The notes beneath the pieces were generated by a model. That model ran no database searches, was not told where the DNA came from, and saw nothing but the letters and a program-made list of their open reading frames with translations. 64,000 nt of DNA, from NCBI RefSeq assembly GCF_002878395.1, contig NW_025860903.1, positions 58,344 to 122,343 on the forward strand. Reading direction: 5' to 3'. This DNA comes from Capsicum annuum (Eukaryota > Streptophyta > Magnoliopsida > Solanales > Solanaceae). This document shows, piece by piece, positions 55,170-64,000 of the stretch (position 1 is the first letter of the stretch; each line of letters starts with the position of its first letter). The position numbers and the translations under genes were made by a program.

Positions 55170-55545
55170 TCTTTCATTGAAGTAGTTATGGAGGTTTCAC
55201 TAGAAAGGACCAATCTCTCTAGGCCAAGGTGATTAAGGATAAATATGGTATGGAGGGGTCTTGGATGACTAACAAACTAACAAGTCTCATGGATCCAGTG
55301 ACAGAAGATCCCTAAGGAACTTATGGCCTTGTTACTTTAACAAGTTGAGTTTCTCTCTAAAAGATGGTAGGAAGATCAAATTTAGGGAAGACAGCTACTG
55401 GCAACATAAACAGAACTTCCCTGATATGAATTTGACTTGTGTTATAACATGAAGCAATGGTGCAGGAGCTATGGTCTACACAGGGCTGGAACATAACCTT
55501 TAGAAGAGCTTTACATGACCGGGAATCACCTCGAATCACAGAATT
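55170..55545 (+). pseudogene. L1-type LINE ORF2 fragment
   Basis: Text after the RT domain of plant L1 elements, the zf-RVT region: KDKYGMEGSWMTNK (near 55228), NLWPCYFNKLSFSLKDGRKI (near 55318), FPDMNLTC, then, in shifted frames, TQGWNITFRRALHDRE-like and ITEF text. Several stops and frame changes. Both ends truncated; its right side joins the Gypsy-3 LTR remnant. Confidence 0.72.
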
Positions 55546-55559
55546 CTTCAATACTCTAT

Positions 55560-56308
55560 AGATACTAGATGTTTTAGTCTACAGATTTTACTCAGTCCAT
55601 GTTATATGCTTGGTCATGCGTCCCTAGTGTCTACAGATTTTCATGTATCTTTAGTATTTACAGACTTTCATGCACATTCAGTATTTACAGATTCTCTATA
55701 TTTTTAATATCTACAGATTCTATGTTCTCCATTTAGTACTCCATGTTTTACATGCATATTCAGTTAATTATTATTCATATTCATAAAACCATGTATATCA
55801 ACTTACCTCATTTAGCATACCAGTACATTCAAAGTACTGATCGCATACCTCTCTTTTGAGCTATGATGTATTATATCATAGGTGCTGATGCTCAGTTCCC
55901 GAACCGTGCTTAGACTTCACATCTCAGGTTATCAACAATACAGTAGCAGTGGTGAGTCCTCATCATCCGAGGACAGACTATTTATTTTTTGTCTCAGCTT
56001 AGTAGTTAGTTAGGGCCTGTCCCATCAACTCGTATACAATATTAAATTTTAGAGGCTTTTCAAATACCACAGTCAGTTAGTTATTTAGTTTATTAGTATT
56101 TTTATCAGATTCAGACAGTTGTTTTCCATCTAGAATTATATTTCAGTATTAATTCAGTTATTAAAACCTTATGGCATGTTAGTGTTCTTCCACATTTATG
56201 ATCATGTTATCCAGTACTCACGGCAGGTACCAGCTCATGGGTTAGCTTGTGGTCCCTCAGGACTGTAAGCACCGTGTGATGCCCAGGGTGTACTCTCAGG
56301 GCATTACA
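55560..56308 (+). repeat. Gypsy-3 5' LTR, 5'-truncated
   Basis: Ends GGGCATTACA at 56308, with GTGTGATGCCCAGGG before it. The segment 'tcatgggttagcttgtggtc' (56235-56254) is shared with the Gypsy-2 LTR (4967-4985). Its left part repeats 'atttacagatt' phrases. The left edge abuts the L1 fragment and is approximate. Confidence 0.78.
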
Positions 56309-56312
56309 AACT

Positions 56313-56324
56313 TGGTATTAGAGC
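56313..56324 (+). other. Gypsy-3 primer-binding site
   Basis: TGGTATTAGAGC, one substitution from the tRNA-Met site, 4 bases after the LTR end. Confidence 0.88.
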
Positions 56325-56531
56325 ATAAGGTTTTAAAATATCCTAAGAAGTCTGAAAGTTGCGTCGAGTAGAGTGTTGTGCATGGGTGTGTAGCGCACCA
56401 CACTTATGGACGAGAGGCTACAAGGCGTTTAGGAAAAAGTTTCCCTTTTTTCAGTATTCATGTCATGCGAGTGAGCAGGATCTCAAGTTAAACTACCTAT
56501 CTAATCAGTTTCTTTCTTCTATTTATAGAAC

Positions 56532-57720
56532 ATTCCTCCCAAGAAGAACAGAAGAAGAACAGGAAACCAGCCAGCCCCTCAGTTCATCCAGGCAGATCCT
56601 CTGGACGAGCATGTCTTTCACGCAGAATTCAAAGCTACGTTCACCACTCTAGAAAACCCCGTTGCAGCTCAGAATGAATGTCCAGATGCTATTCCAGCCA
56701 ACCCAGTGGCCAATACTGCTGCAACCAAAATTCGGGACTTTATCCAAATGAATCCACCTTCTTTCACGGGATCTAAGTTTGAAGAGGATCTACAGGAATT
56801 CTTAGATATGGTTCAAAAGGTAACAGATGCTATAGGGGTGACATCTAGTCAGAGTGTTGAGTTGGATACATATCAGTTGCAGGATGTAGCCCATACTTGG
56901 TTTAAGTAGCAGAAAGTTAATGGGGGTGTTGATGCAGGGCCTGTAGAATGGGAAGAGTTTGCCATAACTTTCTTTGACAGATTCTTCCCATTGGAGTTGA
57001 GGGAGGCCAAAGTGTTAGAATTTATTAACTTGAGGTAGGGTAGCATGAGCGTGCCAGTTAGCTAGATATGCTCCTCATGTGGTAGCTGATAGTAGGTCCA
57101 AGATGAGTAAGTTTGTGTCGGGCGTACTGATAGTGTGGTCAAGGAGTGTAGGACCGCGATGCTGATTAGGGAGATGGACTTATCTAGGATGATGGTCCAT
57201 GCTTAATAAATAGAAAAGCAGAAGATCAAAGAGAGAGAGAGGGAATAAGAGAGCTAGGATGGGTAGTTTTAACTTCAGTCAGCCAAGGCCAGAGGGTGGT
57301 AATCGTCCTCAGTTTCATCAGAGGTCTTCAGCCCTAGTGTCATTCTCAGCCAGTGCTCCAGTACTTAAATTCAGAAATGAAAATAGGGATAGGGAACCAG
57401 GATCTAAGTCCCAGGTCTGTCTTAGTAGTGCTCGTACAAATCCTCTATGTCAAAAATATGGCAGACACCATCAGGGTAAGTGTAGAGGGGGTAGTGATGT
57501 GTGCTTCGAGTGTGGCAAGCCAGGACATCGGATTCGGGAGTGTCGGGTAGTTGCTCATAAAGTTAGGGATTTGTGCCAACAGGGCTAGTCCCATTAGTCG
57601 TCGGTTCCATTCAGTCGCCCAACTCAGCAGGGTGCTGCTTTCAGTGCTTCTAGTGGTCAGCGTCTGAATAGGTTATATGCTCTTCAGTCCCATCAAGATT
57701 AGGAAAATTCTCCTAACATA
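56532..57720 (+). pseudogene. Gypsy-3 gag, broken
   Basis: The expected start codon before PPKKN at 56532 reads ATT, so initiation is lost. The frame then follows the family: DPLDEHVFHAEFKATFTTLE, QMNPPSFTGSKFEEDLQEFL (about 56746-56805), QLQDVAHTWFK, then a TAG at 56907, WEEFAITFFDRFFPLELREA (56950-57010), a TAG near 57036, then an indel. 57259-57588 carries MGSFNFSQPRPEGGNRPQ and an intact CCHC knuckle CFECGKPGHRIREC (about 57503-57544), better preserved than in Gypsy-1. Confidence 0.88.
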
Positions 57721-58229
57721 GTTACTGGTACGTTGCAAGTCTTTCACTTACATGCTTATGCTTTACTAGACGAGCTTCTCTTTCTTTTGTAACTCCATAT
57801 GCAGCCGTCGATTTTGGGGTTAGTCCCAAAACTCTAGCAGAGCCCTTTTTAGTGTCTACCCAAATAGCTGTTTCCATTGCAGCTAGACAAATATACAGGA
57901 ACTGTCCGATCACAATATATCAGAAAGTTACCTCAGTTGATCTTGAGGAGTTAGAGATGACGGATTTTAACGTCATTCTCATCATGGATTGGCTCCACTC
58001 ATGCTATGCCTCAGTTGATTGTAGAAACAAAATAGTTCATTTTCAATTTCCAAACGAACCAGTCCTTGAATAGAGGGGTAATACTACAACTCTTAGGGGT
58101 AAGTTGATTTCATACCTTAGAGCGAGAAAGATGATATCCAAGGGATGTGTCTACCATCTTGTGCGAGTCAAAGACTCTGGCTCAAAAACTTCAACTCTTG
58201 AGTCAGTTCCAGTAATAAATGAATTCTCA
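57721..58229 (+). pseudogene. Gypsy-3 protease region
   Basis: VTGTLQVFHLHAYALLDE followed by a frame change, so the DPG/DSG active site is destroyed. VYRNCPITIYQKVTSVDLEE (57895-57950, with variants) and FNVILIMDWLHSCYASVDCR (57964-58026; Ile for the usual Gly before MDWL) follow in an open frame to 58073. Further text to ...VPVINEFS is cut at 58229 by the inverted-repeat element. Confidence 0.8.
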
Positions 58230-58656
58230 TCTTGGAAAAGGCCAGAAATACCCTTTAAGTATTGAAATTGATTCAATAATACCCTTCGTTTACCTATTGG
58301 GCCAAAAATGCCCCTCCATCCACCTTTATGGCTCAAATATGCCTTTATAACTAACAAACCTTTTTTTAAAAGCATAACTAAAATTTCATTAAATGCGTGG
58401 CATCTTTCTATTGGTTGTAAATTAGATTAATTAAAATATTAAACTAAATTCAGATCCAACTAAACTAATCGACCCAAACCATTAAAACCGCCCAAGGATA
58501 TTTTGAAACTTAAACCAAATTTCATCAATCAAACCGCTGAAAAGAATTTTGAAACTAATTTTACACAAAATCTATCAAGAAGCCTAAACCTTATTTGACT
58601 GGTTTTCTAAGCCAGAAGATACAACTTACACGTATGGAAGTTGTTAAAAGCCTATA

Positions 58657-59134
58657 TGTTATAAACCAAACAGGAGAGCCCAACCCAAAAGAATAGTCTA
58701 ATAGGTGGGAGAACTCATTTGGCTTATAATCGTCTTAGCATTTCTCTATTTTTCCAATGTGGGATAATTTGTTTATAACAATCGCTTCCGCTTGAGAACC
58801 AACGACCTCGTTGGTCACGGTGGCACCCCTCTTAGGTCCAGGCCACCACTTTGAGTCGCGGCTCCATGCATGAATCGATCCTCATTGGTCATGGCTACGC
58901 CCACTTGGTCACAGCTGGCACCCCTCTTGGGTCTAAACCACCACTCCTGGCATGCAGGCTATCACCTCGAGTCACGACCCAATGCGTGGGACTTTCAACG
59001 AGAGCACCAATGTTATAAACCAAATGGGTGAGCCCAACCCAAAAGACTAGTTTAATAGGTGGGAGAACCCTTTTGGCTTATAATCCCCTTAGTATTTCTC
59101 TATTTTTCCAATATGGGACAATTGGTTCATAATA
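58657..59134 (-). mobile_element. TRIM (miniature LTR retrotransposon)
   Basis: Two 124 bp direct repeats (58657-58780 and 59011-59134) enclose 230 bp, with a perfect duplication CTATA outside (58652-58656 and 59135-59139). On the minus strand the LTR starts TGTTATRAAC and ends GGTTTATAACA; TTGGTGCTCTCGTTGAAAG follows the 5' LTR as a primer-site-like sequence, and a purine-rich AAGCGGAAGCGA precedes the 3' LTR, which sets the orientation. No coding capacity. Confidence 0.9.
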
Positions 59135-59245
59135 CTATAATTAACATCTTGAATGAAGTTACTCTAATTTTTTTTTCAGGCTAAAACTAATCAGGAGCCT
59201 ATTTTAGTTTCTTTACGTTTTAGGTAGCTACAAAAAAATAACTAG

Positions 59246-59458
59246 TTTTATTATTTTCTGTCCCAAAAGCACCATCAGAAGGAAGTATCTATATACCAGA
59301 AGGAACTTGTAGACACTACTCTGATGTATGTGGAGAAAATAGCTCAATTAGAACAACAACTTAAAGCTGAGCATAGGGTGATTCTTTTTCATAGGATTGG
59401 TATTGCTATGAAACTTTCAAAAATTGTCCAAAGTACTATTGAAATTACGAAAATGTAA
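59246..59458 (+). other. Short open segment inside the inverted-repeat element
   Basis: 70 codons without a stop, with an internal ATG at 59324. Reads HHQKEVSIYQKELVDTTLMY and VEKIAQLEQQLKAEHR, a plausible coiled coil. A polypyrimidine tract plus CAG (59166-59179) lies just upstream, resembling a splice acceptor. It could be a captured host exon or chance; I do not recognise the protein. Confidence 0.3.
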
Positions 59459-60401
59459 ATATGAGTGTGTTCATGATGATCTCTATGCCCTGCTTTCTTT
59501 ATTTCGTTTATATATCAGGTGTTTTCTATATCTCTTGGTGCTTTTGGTACAATATCACATATTTTTTGTGATACAATGTCAACCTTCTTAGTTTACTTTA
59601 AAAACATTATTCGGTCCATAGATTTGGATATAAAGAAACACTTCAAAATCCTCTTTGTTGGCTGCGTTAGTTCCGAAAGAAAATCACATGAATAATATGC
59701 CTAAAGTAATCAAAGAGATTGAATTATCCTCTTGACTAGTTCCTTTGCATTCTGCTATCCATTTACCTGCGTATTCACTCATGATTTCGCTACACTAAAA
59801 AACATGCAATACTGCAATGTGCCTTTAAATATGACATCTCTATTTTTTTTTGAAGTAATTTCATTAAAGATGTCAAGAAGATGCTAACAAATCCATAAAG
59901 ATTAAAAAAGGTGCAAATAGCCCTAAACATCAAGGCTATTCTCATGACGCTAATAAAATCTAAGAACTGAACTGAAGAATTTATAGTGAAAAGATTTAGA
60001 CTTCTTGATTGATTTCGTCACTTTTGTCTAAAATCAATTTCAAAATGCTTTTCAGCAATTTGATGGATGAAATTAGGTTTAGGCTTCAAAATTTCCTTTT
60101 TGTTTAATATGTTAGGGCGATTTTTGATTTGGTTCTGGTTTGGCTCGGGTATTTTAGTTGGATCAGAATTTAGTTTAACATTTTAATTAATTTAATTTAT
60201 AATCAATAGAAAGTTGTCACATATTTAATAAAATTTTTAATTATGATTCTAAAAAATTTGTTAGTTATAAGGGTATATTTGAGCCTTAAAGATGGATGGA
60301 GGGGTATTTTTGTCCCAATAGGTAAACGAAGGGTATTTTAAAACCAATTTCAATACTTAAAGGGAATTTTTGACCCTTAAGGGTATTTATGAACCTTTTT
60401 C

Positions 60402-63302
60402 ATTCTCAGATATATTTCCTAAAGATCTTCTCGAAGTTTCTCCCGATAGGGAAATCGACATCGGAATAGACCTTCTTCCAGATACTCAGCTTATATCTAT
60501 TTTGCCCTACAGAATGACTCCAGTTGAACTCAAAGATTTAAAAGAATAGTTAAAGGATCTCATAGATAAGGGATTCATCAGACCGAACATCTCTATGTGG
60601 GGCGCACCAATTTTATTTGTGCGTAAAAAAGACGGTTCTCTTAGAATGTGCATAGACTACCGTCAGTTGAACAAAGTCACAGTTAAGAACAATTATCTAC
60701 TTCCTAGAATCAATGACTTGTTTGACCAACTTTAGGGTGCCAGCTACTTTTCAAAGATAGACCTCAGATCAGGATATCATCAGCTTAAAGTCAGGGAATG
60801 TGACATTCCAAAAATAGCTTTTCGAACTCGGTATGGTTACTTCGAGTTTTTAGTCATGTCCTTTGGTCTCACGAATGCCCCAGAAGCCTTCATGGACTTG
60901 ATGAACCGAGTGTTCAAGTAGTACTTGGACATGTTCATCATAGTCTTCATTGATGACATTCTTGTTTATTCCTGTAGCGAAAACGATCATGCAGACCATC
61001 TCAGAATAGTGTTCCAGACTCTTACAACTCACTAGTTGTTCACTAAATTCAATAAGTGTGAATTCTAACTAAGATCAGTAGCTTTTCTTGGCCATATTAT
61101 TTCTGGTGATGGCATTAGGGTTGATCCTCAAAAGACCGAGGTGGTGAGAAACTGGACTAGACCCATTTCTCCATCAGACATCAGGAGTTTCTTAGGTTTA
61201 ACTAGCTATTATCATAGGTTTGTTGAAGGATTTTCTTCTATTGCATCCCCCATTTCCAAATTGACTCAGAAGAAGGTTAAGTTTCAGTGGTCAGATTCTT
61301 GTGAGAAGAGTTTTCAGGAGTTAAAGACTCGACTCACCTCAACCTCAGTTTTGACTCTACCAGATGGTTTAGATGGGTTTTTTGTGTACTATGATGCATC
61401 TAGAGTAGGTTTAGGTTGCATCCTTATACAAAAAGGTAAGGTTATAGCCTATGCCTCTAGACAGATTAAGCCCTATGAGAAAATTACCCTACTCATGATC
61501 TTGAGCTAGTAACTGTAGTGTTTGCCTTAAAGATTTGAAGGTACTACCTATATGGGGTGCATGTAGATGTGTTCATAGATCACAAAAGTTTGTAGTATGT
61601 GTTCTCTCAGAAAGACTTGAATTTGCATCAGAGAAAGTGGTTAGACTTATTAAAGGATTATGACATGAGTGTTCTGTACCATCCGGGCAAGGCCAATGTA
61701 GTGGCTGATGCTCTCAGTAGATCATCTATTAGTAGTATTGCTCATGCCGAGGATGGTAAGAATAAGTTATCTCAGGAAATTCATCAGCTTGCCCGACTAG
61801 GCATGTGCTTAGTCGACTCAGCAGAGGGTAGTGTATAGGTGCAGAGTAGCTCTGAATCATCTCTAGTTTTCAAAGTAAAGGAAAGCAAGATAGAGATCCC
61901 AGTCTAGTTAGGTTGAAAGAATCAGTCAAAGATCAGGAAGTAGAGGTTTTCTCCCAAGGGGGAGATGGTGTTTTGCATTGTCAGGGTAGATTATGTGTGC
62001 CTGTGTAGATGACTTGAGGCAGCGAATTCTTGCAGAAGCACATGGTCGCGTTACTCTATTCATCTAGGGGCCACTAAGATATACCGTGATTTGTGGGAGA
62101 TCTATTGGTGGAGTGGGATGAAGATGGATATTGTAGAGTTTGTAGCTAAATGCTCTACATATCAGCAAGTTAAGATTGAGCACCAAGAACCTAGTGGGTC
62201 CATGCAGGAGTTCAGTATTCCCATATAGAAGTGAGAGGAAGTGAATATGGATTTTATGACAGGTTTGCCTCATACCCGTTATCAACATAATTCTATTTGG
62301 GTCATCGTAGACAAGATGATCAAATTAGCTCATTTCTTGCCAGTCCATACCTCTTATAGTCAAGGACTACACCAAACTCTATCCCAGAGAGTTGGTTAGG
62401 TTGCACGGTGTTCCCTTATCTATCATATCAGATAGAGGTACCCAGTTTGCCTCTCACTTTTGGAAAGCATTCCAAAAGGGTTTTGGTACCCAAGTCCATC
62501 TCAGTACAACCTTCCACCCTCAGATAGATGGTCAAGTAGAAAGGACCATTAGACTCTTGAGGATATGCTGAGAGAATGCGTTGCTGATTTTAAGGGTAGT
62601 TGGGATGATCACTTGCCTTTGATTGAATTCGCATATAATAACAACTATTATTTTAGTTTCCGGATGGATCCATTTGAGGCTCTCTATGGTAGAAGATGTA
62701 AATCTTCGATTGGTTGGTTTGAAGTAGGTGATGCCGCAGTAGTGGGGTCTGACTTGGTGTTTGATGCCCTAAAAAAAGTTCAGTTGATCTGAGAAAGGCT
62801 TAGGGCTACCCAGATCCGACGGAAGTCGTATGCAGATGTGAGGAGAAAGGATCTCGAGTTTGAGGTCAGTGATTTTGTGTACTTGAAAATCTCTCTCATG
62901 AAGAGAGTGAAGAGATTTAACAAGAAAGGGAAACTCAGTCCCCGATATGTAGGTCTTTTCAGAATTCTCAGTCATTTCAGTAAGGTAGCTTACGATCTTG
63001 AGTTGACTTCAGATCTAGCTTCAGTGCACCCAGCGTTCTATGTCTCATTGTTGAAGAAGTGTATTGGTGATCCAGCTGTAGTTGTTCCCTTAGAAAACAT
63101 AGATGTTTAGAATAGTCTTTCCTATGAGGAAGTTACAATCGAAATCCTTGATCATCAAATTCGTAGACTAAGGAACAAAGAAGTTCCACTAGTCAAAGTT
63201 CTTTGGAGGAATCAGTCTGTTGAGGGAGCCATTTGGGAAGCAGAAGAAGATATGCGGACCAAGTACCCTCATCTTTTCTTCGTGAATTTAGATTCGGTTT
63301 AA
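60402..63302 (+). pseudogene. Gypsy-3 pol: RT, RNase H, integrase, chromodomain (broken)
   Basis: RT: FPKDLLEVSPDREIDIGIDL (60415), [20 protein letters not shown] (60597), [17 protein letters not shown] (60750), active site [12 protein letters not shown] (60940-60975). RNase [21 protein letters not shown] (61381-61440), [16 protein letters not shown] (61680). Integrase: SIISDRGTQFASHFWKAF (62420-62475), WDDHLPLIEFAYNNNYYFSF (62604), FEALYGRRCKSSIGWFEVGD (62671). SVHPAFYVSLLKKCIGDPA (63021), then chromodomain EEVTIEILDHQIRRLRNKEV, VPLVKVLWRNQ and WEAEEDMRTKYPHLF to the stop at 63300-63302. Nonsense codons at 60547, 60733, 60919, 61033, 61593 and 63108 sit where Gln is conserved. A few frameshifts fall in integrase (61900-62560). 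The catalytic residues I could see are kept. Confidence 0.9.
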
Positions 63303-63492
63303 GGTACTAAACTTCTTAATATTTCTCTCTATCACGCTCAGTTTCAGTTGTACACCATGTTCATGTCAGCCGTGCATTTACAAATTAGTTCAGTTATGCA
63401 TTCCATGCATCAGATATGTATGTTTAGCATGTAAGCTCAGTCCATCAGCATTCCTCAACTTAACCAGTCTCATTCGAGGATGAACGATCCCA

Positions 63493-63503
63493 ATGGGGAG
63501 ATA
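63493..63503 (+). other. Gypsy-3 polypurine tract
   Basis: ATGGGGAGATA directly upstream of the LTR start TGTAATACC. Confidence 0.8.
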
Positions 63504-63504
63504 T

Positions 63505-64000
63505 TGTAATACCCCGTATTTCCTTAGCATAATCTAAGTCCCAATAAATGAGTATTCATATACAAAATTTTTGAAACCCTCAGTATTTTTCAGCTTAGAG
63601 CCTGCTATTGTGTAGAAAATTTAATTAGCTTTCCAAGGATATAAAATTCGTCCAAATATGATAATCGGGTAAGAAGTTATGGCGATTTTAAGTTTTAGTT
63701 GTTAAACGCCATTGTTTTGACCCTTAGTACATCGCGGAGCCAGTGTAAATGACGATTGGCAATTTTCAGTGAGGTATTGCGATCCTGGCTCGTTGCGCCA
63801 GAGGCCAGATTGGCATTTGTCATTTTCTAGTGTTGCAGCGCGATGCCACCACAGCGCGGTATTTGTCCAGGTCCCAGTTTTCCCTTTTCCAGTGGCTTGG
63901 CGCGATAGTGGCGCGTCGTGTCAAGGCAAAAAATCAGGATTGCCACCGGGTATATCCTTATATTTTCCTATTTTTTCGTGTAGTTGTGGCTGTGGGTGGT
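63505..64000 (+). repeat. Gypsy-3 3' LTR, start only
   Basis: Begins TGTAATACCCCG, the same start as the Gypsy-2 LTR, and repeats its order: 'gataatcgggtaagaagttat' (63659-63679; compare 2679-2699), then GC-rich modules 63725-63930. Truncated by the window end. Confidence 0.9.
63725..63930 (+). repeat. GC-rich palindromic modules in the Gypsy-3 LTR
   Basis: The same architecture as 2745-3000: 'ttttcagtg', 'ttctagtgt' and 'ttccagtgg' phrases alternate with blocks such as CAGCGCGATGCC and GGCGCGATAGTGGCGCGTCG. Confidence 0.7.

Larger units (their letters stand above)
58230..60401. mobile_element. Long inverted-repeat element (MULE-like/foldback) in Gypsy-3
   Basis: Arms of at least 230 bp (58231-58464 and 60155-60401), with weaker matching to about 58595/60000. 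Left 'aaaggccagaaataccctttaagtattgaaattg', and the right arm reversed gives the same text with about 15 to 20 percent change. Flanking ATTCTCA occurs on both sides (58223-58229 and 60402-60408), extendable to 8 or 9 bp with mismatches. The Gypsy-3 frame (NEFSDIFPKDLLEVSPDREI) resumes exactly across it. It contains a TRIM and a short open frame. No transposase. Confidence 0.75.
55560..64000 (+). mobile_element. Gypsy-3: Ty3/Gypsy chromovirus with nested insertions
   Basis: 5' LTR remnant (to 56308), primer site, gag, protease, RT, RNase H, integrase, chromodomain, purine tract and the start of a 3' LTR that runs off the window. Same family as Gypsy-2 (MPPK-type gag, LTR ends, GC-rich LTR modules). 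It is interrupted between protease and RT by a 2.2 kb inverted-repeat element. Reading frames contain many stops. Confidence 0.92.

Noticed and set aside
1..64000. Endogenous pararetrovirus (caulimovirid) sequences
   Set aside because: RT and RNase H domains are present, but always with integrase, chromodomain, LTRs and tRNA-Met sites in retrotransposon order. No movement-protein or coat-protein type frame was seen.
1..64000. CRISPR arrays, operons, Shine-Dalgarno sites or bacterial mobile elements
   Set aside because: The sequence is plant nuclear DNA. The only regularly spaced repeats are tandem units inside transposons and microsatellites.

Overview
The window looks like repeat-rich nuclear DNA of a flowering plant, most likely a nightshade (Solanaceae). 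Evidence is AT-rich, intron-bearing DNA; Ty3/Gypsy chromoviruses with tRNA-Met primer sites; Ty1/Copia elements; RTE-type LINEs with the Solanaceae-style 3' end (a conserved tail ending in GTT repeats); abundant MITEs; plastid DNA insertions; and plant host genes (PPR, TatD, TOM40). Almost everything is mobile DNA or broken genes. No intact host gene can be asserted.

Layout. 1-12977: Gypsy-1, a decayed chromovirus. It is interrupted by Gypsy-2 (2515-7470, target duplication CTAAG) and has a Harbinger-like MITE (11278-12292) in its 3' LTR. 12978-17979: LTR-like AT-rich DNA split by a 4.1 kb solo LTR (13392-17501, duplication AGAGG), which itself holds a MULE-like inverted-repeat element. 17980-22675: Copia-1 on the minus strand, 5'-truncated. 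22812-28789: five in-phase exons of a TatD-family nuclease gene on the minus strand; a gag-only LTR retrotransposon (23467-27830, duplication ACGAG) sits in one intron. 28800-32470: unassigned DNA, a SINE candidate, two fragments of a TOM40-like gene, and a MITE-like insertion carrying plastid 4.5S-5S/5S rRNA DNA. 32674-34784: an Rf-type PPR gene on the minus strand, broken by an early stop and by a 382 bp RTE tail with a 13 bp duplication. 34968-36976: a nest of Stowaway-like and Harbinger-like MITEs. 38000-41334: a near full-length but dead RTE LINE. 41897-46181: Copia-2, with similar LTRs but an almost non-coding interior. 47081-47745: a plastid ndhF fragment joined to a Gypsy chromodomain-region fragment. 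50258-50353 and 53733-53944: more TOM40 exons, separated by a Stowaway-like element that itself holds an RTE copy and a deleted hAT transposon. 54981-55545: an RTE tail and an L1 fragment. 55560-64000: Gypsy-3, interrupted by a long inverted-repeat element (58230-60401) that in turn holds a TRIM (58657-59134, duplication CTATA).

How it works together. Nothing here forms an operon or a functional system. The informative content is the order of insertions, dated relatively by nesting and target duplications; the decay of the elements (repeated CAG-to-TAG stops, cysteine losses, internal deletions); and the host genes caught in the process. All assignments are by reading the sequence. No database search was run, so family and lineage names are recognition calls.
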